Assembly: GCA_934149005.1 (NCBI GenBank) | Contig: CAKPDN010000002.1 | Location: 124,001-188,000, forward strand | Length of the DNA: 64,000 nucleotides | Reading direction: 5' to 3' | From: an uncultured Clostridia bacterium | Lineage (GTDB): Bacteria > Bacillota > Clostridia > TANB77 > CAG-508 | Shown here: in pieces, positions 1-9,141 of the stretch | How the letters are laid out: each line of letters starts with the position of its first letter | Position numbering within the stretch: the first letter of the stretch is position 1 | Notes under the pieces: model-generated | What the model saw: only the letters and a program-made list of their open reading frames with translations | What the model was told of the DNA's origin: nothing | Databases searched by the model: none | Translations under genes and position numbers: made by a program

Positions 1-1
1 G

Positions 2-3000
2 AAAAAAATAACTTTGTCAATTGCAAGTATTATTGTCGCAATTATACTTATGATAATTCCTAATAAAGTAAAAGCAGTAGAAACACTTCCAACACCATTA
101 TATTTTGGTGTACAAGAGTTTAGAAGTGGAACAACACCTGATAATATGGCATATGCAATAAAAAATCCATATGCTAATGGTTCTACAGCTTCTTCTATTA
201 GAGGTACTAAAATATGGCAAATAGTTAAATATAATAATAGTACAGGTACAGGAAATTATACAACAGGAAATTACTATTGCGTAAGGGCTGGTGTTGGTTT
301 TAGTGATACATCAAAGATTGCAACATACAATATTTCTTATGATTTAAAAACTGAGAAAGCTAAATTACAATCATCTGGAAATAAATATCTACAAAAAATA
401 GCTACTAATGGCTATTATGATAATTTATTAGCTTTAACAGATTTAATGTATTTAAATGGAGTGTCAACGCAAGACGAAAGAAAAGCATTATTAAATGCTG
501 CTGGAATAGATGAAAATGCATATAGTGCTAAGATAACAGATAGTGATATAGAAGTTGTACAACAAGCTGCAATTTGGTATTTTACAAATCATGATGATAA
601 TGAAAATAATATGTTTGAAAATGTATTTAATAATTATGATGAAGAATTTGTAAATGGAGGAGAACTAACAAAAAGTTCATGGTTATTTTATAGAACTTTA
701 GAAATGTCTCAAGCAGGGAAACAATATGAAAGCTTAAGTGATTATAATATACATTTTACTAATGTTGGACAAACAGGAGATGGATTACAAAGACAAGAAC
801 AAGCAATGTATTTATATAATTATTTAATATATACAGCAAATAGAAATGCAGCATCATATGCTAATGGAACGGCAGTTTCAAGAACAAAAGTCACATTATA
901 TGCAAATGCAACAGAAGAAAATACTCAACCAATTATTATAATAGAGAGAACACCAGAAGATGTAAAAGAGTTTGACCTAGCATTAAGAAAATATATAACA
1001 AAAGTTGATGGAAAAGATGTAGCTAATACAAGAATTCCAAATATTGACAAAAGTACAATAAATACTCAAAAAACAGCAACATATAAACATAGAAAAGATC
1101 CTGTTGCAGTTAAAAATGGAAGTGTAGTAACATATAACTTAACAGTTTATAATGAAGGGGAAAAAGCAGGTAGAGTAACAAAAATTATTGATCAATTACC
1201 TGAAGGACTAGAATTTAGTAAATTAAATACAAGTGGATTTACATCAAATTATGACTCATCAACAAATAGAGTAACAATAACAAGAAATTCTAATAATACT
1301 GTAAATTTAGAGGCATTTAAAAATAATGATTTAAAATCAGAAACAATAGAAATTGAATGTAAAGTTATAGCTACAGCAAGTACTACAAGTGAAAAAATAT
1401 TAACAAATGTGGCTTGGATTGCAGAAGAATATGATGCAGTAGATGATTTAACAATAATAAACCAAGATGGTAAAGATAGAGATTCTAAACCATCAACATC
1501 ACCAGATGTAAATAAAAACAATATGGAGAATTATACAGGAAATAATAATAAATCTGATTTAACAGATCCAACAAATTATTATAAAGGACAAGAAGATGAT
1601 GATGACTTTGAAAAATTAATATTAGAAAAAGAAAATGAAAATTCATATAATATTGTTTTAGTGAAAGAAGATGCTAATGGAAAACAATTAAATAGCAAGG
1701 CAACTTTTGAGGTTAATGGAGTAACGAAACAAGTAATAGGAAAATTAGAAATTGCAACTAATGTTAAAATTAATTCAACAAATGTTTCTACACCAGATAC
1801 ATATGTAATAAAAGAAACTGTAGCACCAGATGAATATTGTAAATTTGATGGAATAATCAATATAACTGTAACAAAGAAAAATGATAATGGAAATTATAAA
1901 GTTGATTCAATATCATATAAAGTTACAGATTCAAATGGAAATGATATAACAAATGCTTCAAAAGATAGAGTAAATGTATATTTAAATGAAAGTGGTAATA
2001 TATATGTTGAAGTTAAAAACTATCAATTTGATTTGAAATTAGTAAAAAGAATTGTTGCAGTAAATGGAGCTAAAATTCCTGAAAGAATAGAAGATGTAGA
2101 TATAAAACCATTAGTTAATGGAACAGATACAACAGCTAATTATAAATTAAATAAAAATCCAGTATCAGTAAAAAATGGCGATATAGTAAAATATACATTA
2201 AGGGTATATAATGAAGGAAATATTGATGGTTATGCATCAGAGATTACTGAAGATATACCAGATGGATTGGAATTAATGTGGTATGATAAAGAAATTCAAG
2301 ATATAGATAAAGATACATCTTTAACACAAGAAGAAAAAGATGCAATGAAGTATAATCATTTAATTTGGGACTTTGGAACAATAAATAAAGAAACAAAGAA
2401 AGTTGAGACAATAACAACAGATTATTTGGCAAAAGGTAAAGGTGCAGAAATTGCAAATGAAGGGGCTAATTTAATAAAAGCATTTGATGCTTCAAAAGGA
2501 CATAAAAATACAATTAATGACAAAAATCCAGATTATAAAGAAGTTTCAGTGTTTTTAAGAGTAACAGCTAAAGATGCAACAAAAACAATTATAAGAAATG
2601 AAGCTGCAATAACAGGTGATACAGATAGTAAAGGAAATCCAGTAGATGATAGAGATTCTAAACCAGAAAATTGGGTTAAATATGAAGATGATGAAGATTA
2701 TGATAACATTATATTACAATCATTTGATTTAGCATTAAGAAAATTTATAATTGCAGTAAGCAAAGATACAACAATAGAAGATTCAGAATATTTGAAGAAT
2801 TCTAATGGAACATATACAAGAGCACCTATTGTAGATACATCAAAATTAAATACTGTAGATGAAAATGGAAAAATTATAACAACAGCTATATATAATCATA
2901 CTAAAGAGCCAGTAGAAGTTGCTAAAGGCGATATAGTTGTATATATGTTGAGAGTATATAATGAAGCAGAAATAGATGGTTATGCAAGTGAAATTACAGA

Positions 3001-4660
3001 CCATTTACCACCATATTTAAAATATGTAGATAGTGAATTTAACAAAACATATGGATGGAAGGTTTCTGAAGATGGAAGAACAGTAAAAACTACATATTTG
3101 GATAATCATTTAATTTCTAAAATATCAACAAATTCTGATGGTAAAATTGTTTTATCATATAAAGAAGTACCTATAATGTGTCAAGTAACTAATGATGCAA
3201 AAGGAAAAATTACAAATATAGCAGATATTACTTTATACAAAGATGAAAATAAAAGCTCTATAAATGATAGAGACTCAAAACCAGGTAATGTAATATTGCC
3301 AGCTGATAAAGATTTGCCATCATATAAAGATAATGAAACAGGAGATTATATTCCAGGACAAGAAGATGATGATGATTTTGAAAAATTAGTAATAAAAACA
3401 TTTGATTTAGCATTAAGAAAATTTATAACAGGCGTAAATGATGATGCTGTAACAACTAGAGTACCACAAGTAAAATATGATAAAGAAAATAATAAAATAA
3501 CATATGAACATACAAAAGACCCAGTAAATGTTGTAACAGGTGATACAGTTATTTATACAATAAGAGTATATAACGAAGGCGAAATAGATGGATTTGCAAG
3601 TAAAGTTACAGATGATATACCTGATGGATTGAAATTTTTACCAGATAATGATTTAAATAAAGAATATAGATGGGTGATGTATGACAAAGATGGAAAAGAA
3701 ACAACAGATGTATCTAATGCAGTAAAAATAACAACAGATTATTTATCAAAAGAACAAGGCGAAACTAGAATGAAAGAGGATTCTAAAATAAAAGAAAATC
3801 CAGCATTATTAACAGCTTTTGATAAAGATAAAGATATATCAGATACAAATCCAGATTATGCAGATGTTAAAGTTGCATTTAAAGTAATAGAACCAAATGG
3901 TTCAGATAAAATATTAATAAATTCAGCACAAATATCAGATGATACAGATAAGAATGGAAATCCAATTGATGATGAAGATTCAACTCCAGATAAATGGATC
4001 GATGGAGAAGATGACCAAGATAAAGAATATGTAAAATTGAATTACTTTGATTTAGCATTAAGAAAATGGGTAACACATGCAATTGTAATTGAAAATGGTA
4101 AAGAAACTGTAACTCAAACAGGGCATAAGCCAGAAGATAATCCTGAACAAGTTGTTAAAGTTGAATTAAACAGAAAGAAATTATCATCATTACAAGTTAA
4201 GTTTAAATATTCAATAAGAGTAACTAATGAAGGTGATATAGCAGGCTATGCAAAGGAAATTACAGATTATGTCCCAGAAGGTTTGAAATTTGTGGCAAGT
4301 GATAATACTGATTGGAAAGATGAAGGAAATAATGTGATTTCTACAAGAAAATTAGAAAATACATTACTACAACCAGGAGAAAGTGCTGATGTAGAAGTTA
4401 CACTTACTTGGATAAATGGAAAAGATAATATGGGATTAAAGACTAATATAGCTGAGATTTCTGAAGATTATAATGATAAGGGAATACCAGATAGAGATTC
4501 AATTCCAGATAATCAAATTCCTGGAGAAGATGATATAGATGATGCACCAGTATTGTTGTCTATTACAACAGGTCAAGCTAAAATATATTTTGTATTAGGA
4601 TTTACAGTATTAATTACATTGGCTGGTGGAATTGTATTAATTAAAAAATTTATATTGTAA
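2..4660 (+). CDS. Large thioester-domain surface adhesin with DUF11-like repeats (5' end outside window)
   Basis: A secreted, membrane-anchored surface protein of more than 1,550 residues. The frame is already open at base 2 and encodes the charged start of a signal peptide, so the true start lies upstream. The N-terminal region has a YYCVRAG cysteine motif (near base 277) and a VVQQAAIW glutamine motif (near 560), matching the Cys and Gln of TQXA thioester domains that can bind host surfaces covalently. A SpaA/Cna-B-like module with a KETVAP motif lies at about 1650-2030. Five modules beginning FDLALRK or FDLKLVK (about 970, 2030, 2720, 3400, 4040) each contain a YNEG motif and a P-[DE]GL motif typical of DUF11-like repeats, joined by acidic DRDSKP or EDDDDFEKL linkers. 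The C-terminus is SITTGQ followed by a hydrophobic segment and Lys-Lys; there is no classical LPxTG. The adhesin role is inferred. Confidence 0.8.
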   Translation, partial: KKITLSIASIIVAIILMIIPNKVKAVETLPTPLYFGVQEFRSGTTPDNMAYAIKNPYANGSTASSIRGTKIWQIVKYNNSTGTGNYTTGNYYCVRAGVGFSDTSKIATYNISYDLKTEKAKLQSSGNKYLQKIATNGYYDNLLALTDLMYLNGVSTQDERKALLNAAGIDENAYSAKITDSDIEVVQQAAIWYFTNHDDNENNMFENVFNNYDEEFVNGGELTKSSWLFYRTLEMSQAGKQYESLSDYNIHFTNVGQTGDGLQRQEQAMYLYNYLIYTANRNAASYANGTAVSRTKVTLYANATEENTQPIIIIERTPEDVKEFDLALRKYITKVDGKDVANTRIPNIDKSTINTQKTATYKHRKDPVAVKNGSVVTYNLTVYNEGEKAGRVTKIIDQLPEGLEFSKLNTSGFTSNYDSSTNRVTITRNSNNTVNLEAFKNNDLKSETIEIECKVIATASTTSEKILTNVAWIAEEYDAVDDLTIINQDGKDRDSKPSTSPDVNKNNMENYTGNNNKSDLTDPTNYYKGQEDDDDFEKLILEKENENSYNIVLVKEDANGKQLNSKATFEVNGVTKQVIGKLEIATNVKINSTNVSTPDTYVIKETVAPDEYCKFDGIINITVTKKNDNGNYKVDSISYKVTDSNGNDITNASKDRVNVYLNESGNIYVEVKNYQFDLKLVKRIVAVNGAKIPERIEDVDIKPLVNGTDTTANYKLNKNPVSVKNGDIVKYTLRVYNEGNIDGYASEITEDIPDGLELMWYDKEIQDIDKDTSLTQEEKDAMKYNHLIWDFGTINKETKKVETITTDYLAKGKGAEIANEGANLIKAFDASKGHKNTINDKNPDYKEVSVFLRVTAKDATKTIIRNEAAITGDTDSKGNPVDDRDSKPENWVKYEDDEDYDNIILQSFDLALRKFIIAVSKDTTIEDSEYLKNSNGTYTRAPIVDTSKLNTVDENGKIITTAIYNHTKEPVEVAKGDIVVYMLRVYNEAEIDGYASEITDHLPPYLKYVDSEFNKTYGWKVSEDGRTVKTTYLDNHLISKISTNSDGKIVLSYKEVPIMCQVTNDAKGKITNIADITLYKDENKSSINDRDSKPGNVILPADKDLPSYKDNETGDYIPGQEDDDDFEKLVIKTFDLALRKFITGVNDDAVTTRVPQVKYDKENNKITYEHTKDPVNVVTGDTVIYTIRVYNEGEIDGFASKVTDDIPDGLKFLPDNDLNKEYRWVMYDKDGKETTDVSNAVKITTDYLSKEQGETRMKEDSKIKENPALLTAFDKDKDISDTNPDYADVKVAFKVIEPNGSDKILINSAQISDDTDKNGNPIDDEDSTPDKWIDGEDDQDKEYVKLNYFDLALRKWVTHAIVIENGKETVTQTGHKPEDNPEQVVKVELNRKKLSSLQVKFKYSIRVTNEGDIAGYAKEITDYVPEGLKFVASDNTDWKDEGNNVISTRKLENTLLQPGESADVEVTLTWINGKDNMGLKTNIAEISEDYNDKGIPDRDSIPDNQIPGEDDIDDAPVLLSITTGQAKIYFVLGFTVLITLAGGIVLIKKFIL

Positions 4661-4663
4661 TAT

Positions 4664-4697
4664 AAAATGAGGTAGAATTTTCTACTTCATTTTTTTA
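4664..4697 (+). terminator. Rho-independent terminator after the adhesin
   Basis: ATGAGGTAG and CTACTTCAT pair with one G-T wobble around a short AT loop, followed by a run of seven T. It directly follows the adhesin stop codon. Confidence 0.75.
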
Positions 4698-4706
4698 TTT
4701 TTATAG

Positions 4707-4735
4707 TTTACTTTTGTAAATGTGTATGGTATAAT
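4707..4735 (+). promoter_or_regulatory. Sigma-A type promoter for the Ig-like membrane protein
   Basis: TTTACT, a 17-base spacer and TATAAT lie just upstream of an AGAGGTG ribosome binding site and the next gene. Confidence 0.6.
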
Positions 4736-4758
4736 TTTTTGGTAGAGAGGTGTAAAAT

Positions 4759-5709
4759 ATGAATCAAATACTTTCAACAAGTATGCCAATGGATAAAAAT
4801 AAAAAAAATAAAAATAAAAATAGAAATAGAAATAGTAATCCAATTGCTGTAGAAAGCATATTAAAGTTTTTTGGAATTGCTATTTTAGTGTTTGGTGTAT
4901 TTATGGTAGGAACAGGAACTTATGCCATATATAGAAATCAATCAGTACAAGAAGAACAAAATTTAGAACCAACAATTTCTATTGAGAATAAAACAGATAA
5001 ATCTATTTTATTAAAAGTAATGCATCAAAAAGTCATAGATAAAGTAGAATATAGTTGGAATGAAGAAGATAAAACGGTATTAAATGGAAATAATGGAAAA
5101 TATTTAGAAAAAGAGATAAATATACCATCTGGAACAAACACTTTACATGTTTTAGTACAAGATGAAACTGGAAAACAAATAACATATGAAAAACAATATC
5201 AATTAGAAAGTAATATAAATTTTGAGGTTTCAGGAAATAAGATAAAAATAACATATGAAGGTGACAGCTTAGTATCTTATATGACCTATAGATGGGATGA
5301 AGAAGAAGAAGAAACAATTGAAATAAATGATACAAAGGTAGAACAAGAAATAGAAGCAATTAAAGGATTACACACACTAACTGTAGTTGTTGTAGACGAA
5401 AATAATAATACAGATACAAAAGTTCAAAAGATAAATGGTGTTTCAAAACCTAATTTAAAAATAGAATGTGATGAAGAAGTAAAACACTTTGTAATAATTG
5501 CATCAGATGATGAAAAAATTACAAGAGTTGAATTTAAATTAAATCAAGATGATGGACAACAATATTTATTAAATTTTGAGGATAGAGATTTAAAAGAATT
5601 AAATTATACATTACCAATGGAATTACAGTCAGGAGATAATGTATTGGAAGTAACAGTATATAATTCAAATGGTGTTTCTAATTATTCAGCAGTAAGATTA
5701 AGGAAATAG
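4759..5709 (+). CDS. Single-pass membrane protein with three Ig-like extracellular repeats
   Basis: This 316-residue protein is not a family I can name. It starts with a Lys/Asn/Arg-rich cytoplasmic tail (residues 1-30), then one membrane helix (about 34-56), then an extracytoplasmic part with three repeats of 75-85 residues. Each repeat begins with a PTISIE-, NINFEV- or PNLKIE-like strand and holds a hydrophobic-V-E-Y/F-x-W/L-x-x-D/E core, which suggests beta-sandwich (Ig-like or Big) folds. It has its own promoter and an AGAGGTG ribosome binding site, and is followed after 21 bases by the receiver-GGDEF gene, so the two may be co-transcribed. A cell-surface structural role is inferred from architecture only. 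Confidence 0.6.
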   Translation: MNQILSTSMPMDKNKKNKNKNRNRNSNPIAVESILKFFGIAILVFGVFMVGTGTYAIYRNQSVQEEQNLEPTISIENKTDKSILLKVMHQKVIDKVEYSWNEEDKTVLNGNNGKYLEKEINIPSGTNTLHVLVQDETGKQITYEKQYQLESNINFEVSGNKIKITYEGDSLVSYMTYRWDEEEEETIEINDTKVEQEIEAIKGLHTLTVVVVDENNNTDTKVQKINGVSKPNLKIECDEEVKHFVIIASDDEKITRVEFKLNQDDGQQYLLNFEDRDLKELNYTLPMELQSGDNVLEVTVYNSNGVSNYSAVRLRK

Positions 5710-5730
5710 ATATATAACTAAGGAGGAAAA

Positions 5731-6660
5731 ATGATACAGGAAATTTATATAATAGATGATGATGAATCTTCAGTAATTGTATTTAGAGAATTGTTTAAAA
5801 ATGATCCAGAATATAGATTTATAAGTGTAACATCAGATCAAATAGATATTGCATTAAAAAATATTCCTTCTATAATCATTGTAAATGAAGATGCAATAGA
5901 GGTTAATGTATTAGATTTGTGCAAAAAAATAAGAAATGACGAAGATAATAGTATAACTCCAATAATTGTTGTTTCATCTAATTTTAATAAAGAGCATAGG
6001 TTAGAAATATTAAAAGAATCAGTAGAATACTATGTAAAAAAACCTGTAAATGCTGAATATTTATATTATACTATAAAAAATTTAGGAAGATTAATTACAA
6101 TAAATAGAAGAATAAGTCCTCTTACAGGACTACCAGGAAATGTCCAAATACAAGCGGAATTAAAAAAGAGAATTTCAAATAAAGAAGAATTTTCTGTATT
6201 ATATTTGGATTTAGATAATTTTAAAGCTTATAATGATGTTTATGGTTTTTTAAAAGGTGATGAGATAATAAAATATACTGCTGATACAATAATGAGATGT
6301 GTACATACTTTTGTACCTAATGGTTCATTTGTAGGACATATAGGTGGAGATGATTTTATTGCTATTGTGCCAACATTGAATTGTGATGAAGTTTGTAAAA
6401 ATATTATAGCAAATTTTGATGCTGGAGTAGTAAAGTTTTTTACAGAAGATGATGTTGAAAAAGGATATATAGAAGTGGCTAATAGAAAAGGTATTATTGA
6501 GGAATTTCCACTTACTTCTATTTCTATAGGAGTTGTTGAAGCTGATAAAGATAGGTTTGTTAATGTACTTGAGATAGGAGAAATTGGAGCACAGGTTAAA
6601 CACTTGTCTAAGTCTATAATTGGTAGTAGTTATTCAATAGATAGAAGAAAAAAATTATAA
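5731..6660 (+). CDS. Receiver-GGDEF protein (putative diguanylate cyclase) with degenerate receiver
   Basis: A 309-residue cytoplasmic signalling protein. Residues 1-120 look like a CheY receiver: acidic patch DDD at 10-12, a conserved Lys in the YYVKKP segment. The strand that should end in the phosphorylated Asp reads SIIIVNED, with Asn at the expected position. Residues 125-305 are a GGDEF domain with LTGLPGN, LDLDNFKAYND and the catalytic loop as GGDDF, so c-di-GMP synthesis is plausible. No RxxD inhibitory site is seen five residues before GGDDF. A GGAGG ribosome binding site precedes the start. Activity may be controlled by protein binding rather than phosphorylation; that is inference. 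Confidence 0.8.
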   Translation: MIQEIYIIDDDESSVIVFRELFKNDPEYRFISVTSDQIDIALKNIPSIIIVNEDAIEVNVLDLCKKIRNDEDNSITPIIVVSSNFNKEHRLEILKESVEYYVKKPVNAEYLYYTIKNLGRLITINRRISPLTGLPGNVQIQAELKKRISNKEEFSVLYLDLDNFKAYNDVYGFLKGDEIIKYTADTIMRCVHTFVPNGSFVGHIGGDDFIAIVPTLNCDEVCKNIIANFDAGVVKFFTEDDVEKGYIEVANRKGIIEEFPLTSISIGVVEADKDRFVNVLEIGEIGAQVKHLSKSIIGSSYSIDRRKKL

Positions 6661-6768
6661 TTTATCAAAATTTGAAGTAGTTATATAGAATTTTTAATGG
6701 AAACTTATGATTAAAGAAATCTTTTAAGTAAAAATTTAGAATAATTAATAAAATAAGAATAAATTTTT

Positions 6769-6800
6769 AAACTCTTAATATTTTTTATTAAGAGTTTTTT
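6769..6800 (+). terminator. Rho-independent terminator after the GGDEF gene
   Basis: AAACTCTTAATA and TATTAAGAGTTT form a 12-bp stem followed by T6. It separates this gene from cwlD. Confidence 0.75.
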
Positions 6801-6839
6801 CGTTATTGAAAATGCATTATATAAAATAAGGGGGAAAAT

Positions 6840-7569
6840 ATGATAGTTATAAATAAGAAAAGAATTAGTATTGTCACATTTTGTTTATTATTAGGAATAT
6901 TTGCTTATTCATATCAAGTAACTAAAATTAATTTAAATGGAGAGATGAAAGAAACTACATCAATACCTGTTTCTGGAAAAGTAATTGTTGTTGATGCTGG
7001 ACATGGAGTTCCAGATGAACGGTGCACAAAGCTCAAGAGGGACTACAGAAGCGGAAACTAATTTGAAAATTGCTTTAAAATTACAAAATTTATTGGAACA
7101 GAGTGGATGTACAGTTATTTTAACACGTTCAGATGAGAATGCAATTTACGATTTAGATAAAAATACTCTGAAAGAAAAGAAAATATCGGATATAAGAAAT
7201 AGAGTTAAAATAGGTAATAATTCTAGTGCAGATATTTTTGTGAGTATACATTTAAATAAGATACCTCAACAACAATATTGGGGATGGCAATGTTTTTATA
7301 ATTCTGGTAACGAAAATAGTATTAAACTAGCAAAAAATATACAATCAAATTTAAATGATTCTATTCAAAAAGAAAATAAAAGAGTTGTTATGAAATTGGA
7401 TTCAGTATATATTATGAAACACGTAGAAATTCCAATATCAATTGTAGAATGTGGTTTTTTATCTAATCCAGAAGAAGAACAACAATTATTAGAAGATGAA
7501 TATCAAGATAAACTTGCTTGGGGAATTTTTAATGGAGTAAATGATTATTTTAATGGAAAATTTAAGTAG
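6840..7569 (+). CDS. cwlD: CwlD-type N-acetylmuramoyl-L-alanine amidase, needing a +1 frameshift at CGGT
   Basis: A zinc amidase (Amidase_3) that removes peptide side chains from spore cortex muramic acid, the first step to muramic-delta-lactam. It has a membrane-anchor helix (residues 8-26), the DAGHG zinc motif (52-56), TRSDE, VSIHLNK with the second zinc His, YWGWQ, and VECGFLSNPEE with the catalytic Glu. The frame breaks after codon 60. Zero frame reads GAA CGG TGC and stops 13 codons later; skipping the C at 7020 gives GAA GGT GCA and restores DEGAQSSRGTTEAE, the conserved Gly-Ala motif. The recoded product is about 242 residues, the usual CwlD length. Every downstream motif is intact, so simple gene decay is unlikely. 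The adjacent deacetylase carries the same signal. Confidence 0.85.
7020..7023 (+). other. Putative +1 recoding site CGGT in cwlD
   Basis: Codon context GAA-CGG-T. Dropping C7020 gives GGT for the conserved Gly of the DEGAQSS segment. No slippery P-site heptamer or Shine-Dalgarno-like stimulator is evident upstream. Confidence 0.7.
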
Positions 7570-7644
7570 ATTAAATCAGCCAACTATTGTTCTATATTTT
7601 TTATTAAAGCATAAAATTAAATTAGTTGAAATAAGGAGGATAAT

Positions 7645-8425
7645 ATGTTTTTGGTTTTTAGAAAAGATAAAATTTATGCTTATTTAGTATCTATATTAAC
7701 AGTAATAGTATTATTTTATACAGCGAGTAATATTAATTTAATATCAAGTAAAACAGTTGAAGTATCTGCAAATTCAGAAAAATTGTTACCAGTATATAAA
7801 GTAAAAACCGAAAAAAATAAGGTAGCACTAACAATGAATTGTGCTTGGAATGCGGATGATATAGATAAAATATTAGAAGTATTAAAACAAAATAATACAA
7901 AAATTACATTTTTTATGGTTGGAGATTGGATTGATAAATTCCCTGAACATGTTAAGAAAATATCGGATAATGGGCATGAAATACGGTAGTCATAGTAATA
8001 CGCATCCTCATGTGAATAATTTAAGTTATGAAGAAAATATAAAAGAAATAGAAGCAAGTAATGATAAAATTGAAAAAACGATTGGAAAAAGAACGGATTT
8101 ATATAGAGCACCTTATGGAGAATATAATAATACTGTTATAAAAGCAGCCAATGATAATAAATATTATACTATACAATGGAGTTTAGATACTTTAGATTAT
8201 ACTGGGCTTACAGGAAATGAAATGTGGAATAGATTGAATTCAAAATTATCTTCAGGAGATATAATTTTGATGCATAATGGAACAAAACACACAGCAGATT
8301 CTTTAGATATGTTGTTAAAAAATATAAAGCAAAAGGGATATGAAATTGTTACTGTTTCAGATTTGATTTATAAAGATAATTATAAAATAGATTCTACAGG
8401 TACGCAAATTTTACAGGATAATTAA
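7645..8425 (+). CDS. Spore-type polysaccharide (peptidoglycan) deacetylase, needing a +1 frameshift at CGGT
   Basis: A NodB-homology carbohydrate esterase 4 protein, PdaA/PdaB-like, probably acting on spore or cell-wall peptidoglycan. It has an N-terminal membrane anchor (residues 10-30), motif 1 MNCAWNADD, TFFMVGDWIDK, metal motif GSHSNTHPH, motif 3 YRAPYGEYN, IQWSLDTLDY and the late motif ILMHNGTKHT. Zero frame reads GAA ATA CGG TAG and stops; skipping C7984 gives ATA GGT AGT and joins GHEI to GSHSNTH, the invariant Gly of motif 2. The recoded length is about 259 residues. An AAGGAGGA ribosome binding site precedes the ATG. It follows cwlD by 75 bases; in Bacillus CwlD and PdaA act in sequence on cortex. 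Which paralogue (PdaA or PdaB) this is remains open. Confidence 0.82.
7984..7987 (+). other. Putative +1 recoding site CGGT in the deacetylase gene
   Basis: Codon context ATA-CGG-TAG. Dropping C7984 gives GGT AGT CAT (Gly-Ser-His) of the metal-binding motif. Without the shift the frame ends at the next codon. Confidence 0.7.
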
Positions 8426-8530
8426 AAAATAAAAATGAATAATTATTTGTATAATGTGTATAATTATATAAAATTGTTTCTTAATTATTAATATAGTGAT
8501 TAAGTTGTGGATAATTAAGAAAGTTTATTA

Positions 8531-8994
8531 CAGTTTAGTGGTTGCATATTTTGAGGTGTTTATAGGCACTTGAGGGTTGTTATTATTTATAACTCTATCC
8601 TGTTCATTACGTTCAAAAAGAAAATCTAAAATTTAAAACTGAGCCTCTTTCACTCTGGCCTAAGTTTAATATATGATATTTTTTAATAATTTTCCAATGT
8701 GATTGAAGCAAATTTAGAATTTCTTAAATAAGTTCATGGAAAGAGTTCACGCCGAGCAAAGCGAGTGCTAAGTGGAAGGGTGCCATTAACTTATTTTAGA
8801 AATTCTTAATTTACGTATTGAACTGAGAAAATTATTAAAAAATATCATATATTAAACTTATACCGTGAACATTCCTCATTTTAAATTTAATATTTTCTAT
8901 TTTTCTCTTCAATCAAACGGATAGAGTTATAAATAATAACAACCCTCAAGTGCCTATAAATATCTCAAAATATGGAAAATTGTTACTGAACTAT
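8531..8994. repeat. Large imperfect palindrome filling the gene-free gap
   Basis: The 716 bases between the deacetylase and the SSB-like gene hold no credible ORF. Bases 8541-8600 are nearly the reverse complement of 8919-8975 (about 57 paired bases, few mismatches). A second pair of arms, around the ATATGATATTTTTTAATAA segment (about 8670) and its complement near 8835-8860, lies inside, and a third pair (TTTAGAATTTCTTAA / TTAGAAATTCTTAA) lies inside that. The loop, about 8748-8785, is the only GC-richer part and contains AAGCGAGTGC. The element could be a MITE-like mobile sequence or a long structured RNA. Confidence 0.7.
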
Positions 8995-9036
8995 GATGAA
9001 AATTTTACATTTTTTGAATAAAATTAACTTTTTATG

Positions 9037-9065
9037 TAGACAAATCCAGGAAAATGATGTATAAT
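9037..9065 (+). promoter_or_regulatory. Promoter of the SSB-like gene
   Basis: TAGACA, a 17-base spacer and TATAAT lie about 76 bases before the TTG start. Confidence 0.5.
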
Positions 9066-9141
9066 AATAATTGTAGCGAATAGAGATTGCAAAAAGATAA
9101 AAGTACAAGATAGAGATAAAAAAATAAGGGAGGAAAAAAAT

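Noticed and set aside
8426..9141. A hidden gene or tRNA in the 716-base gap
   Set aside because: No frame longer than a few dozen codons, no cloverleaf; the space is taken by the palindrome and a promoter.
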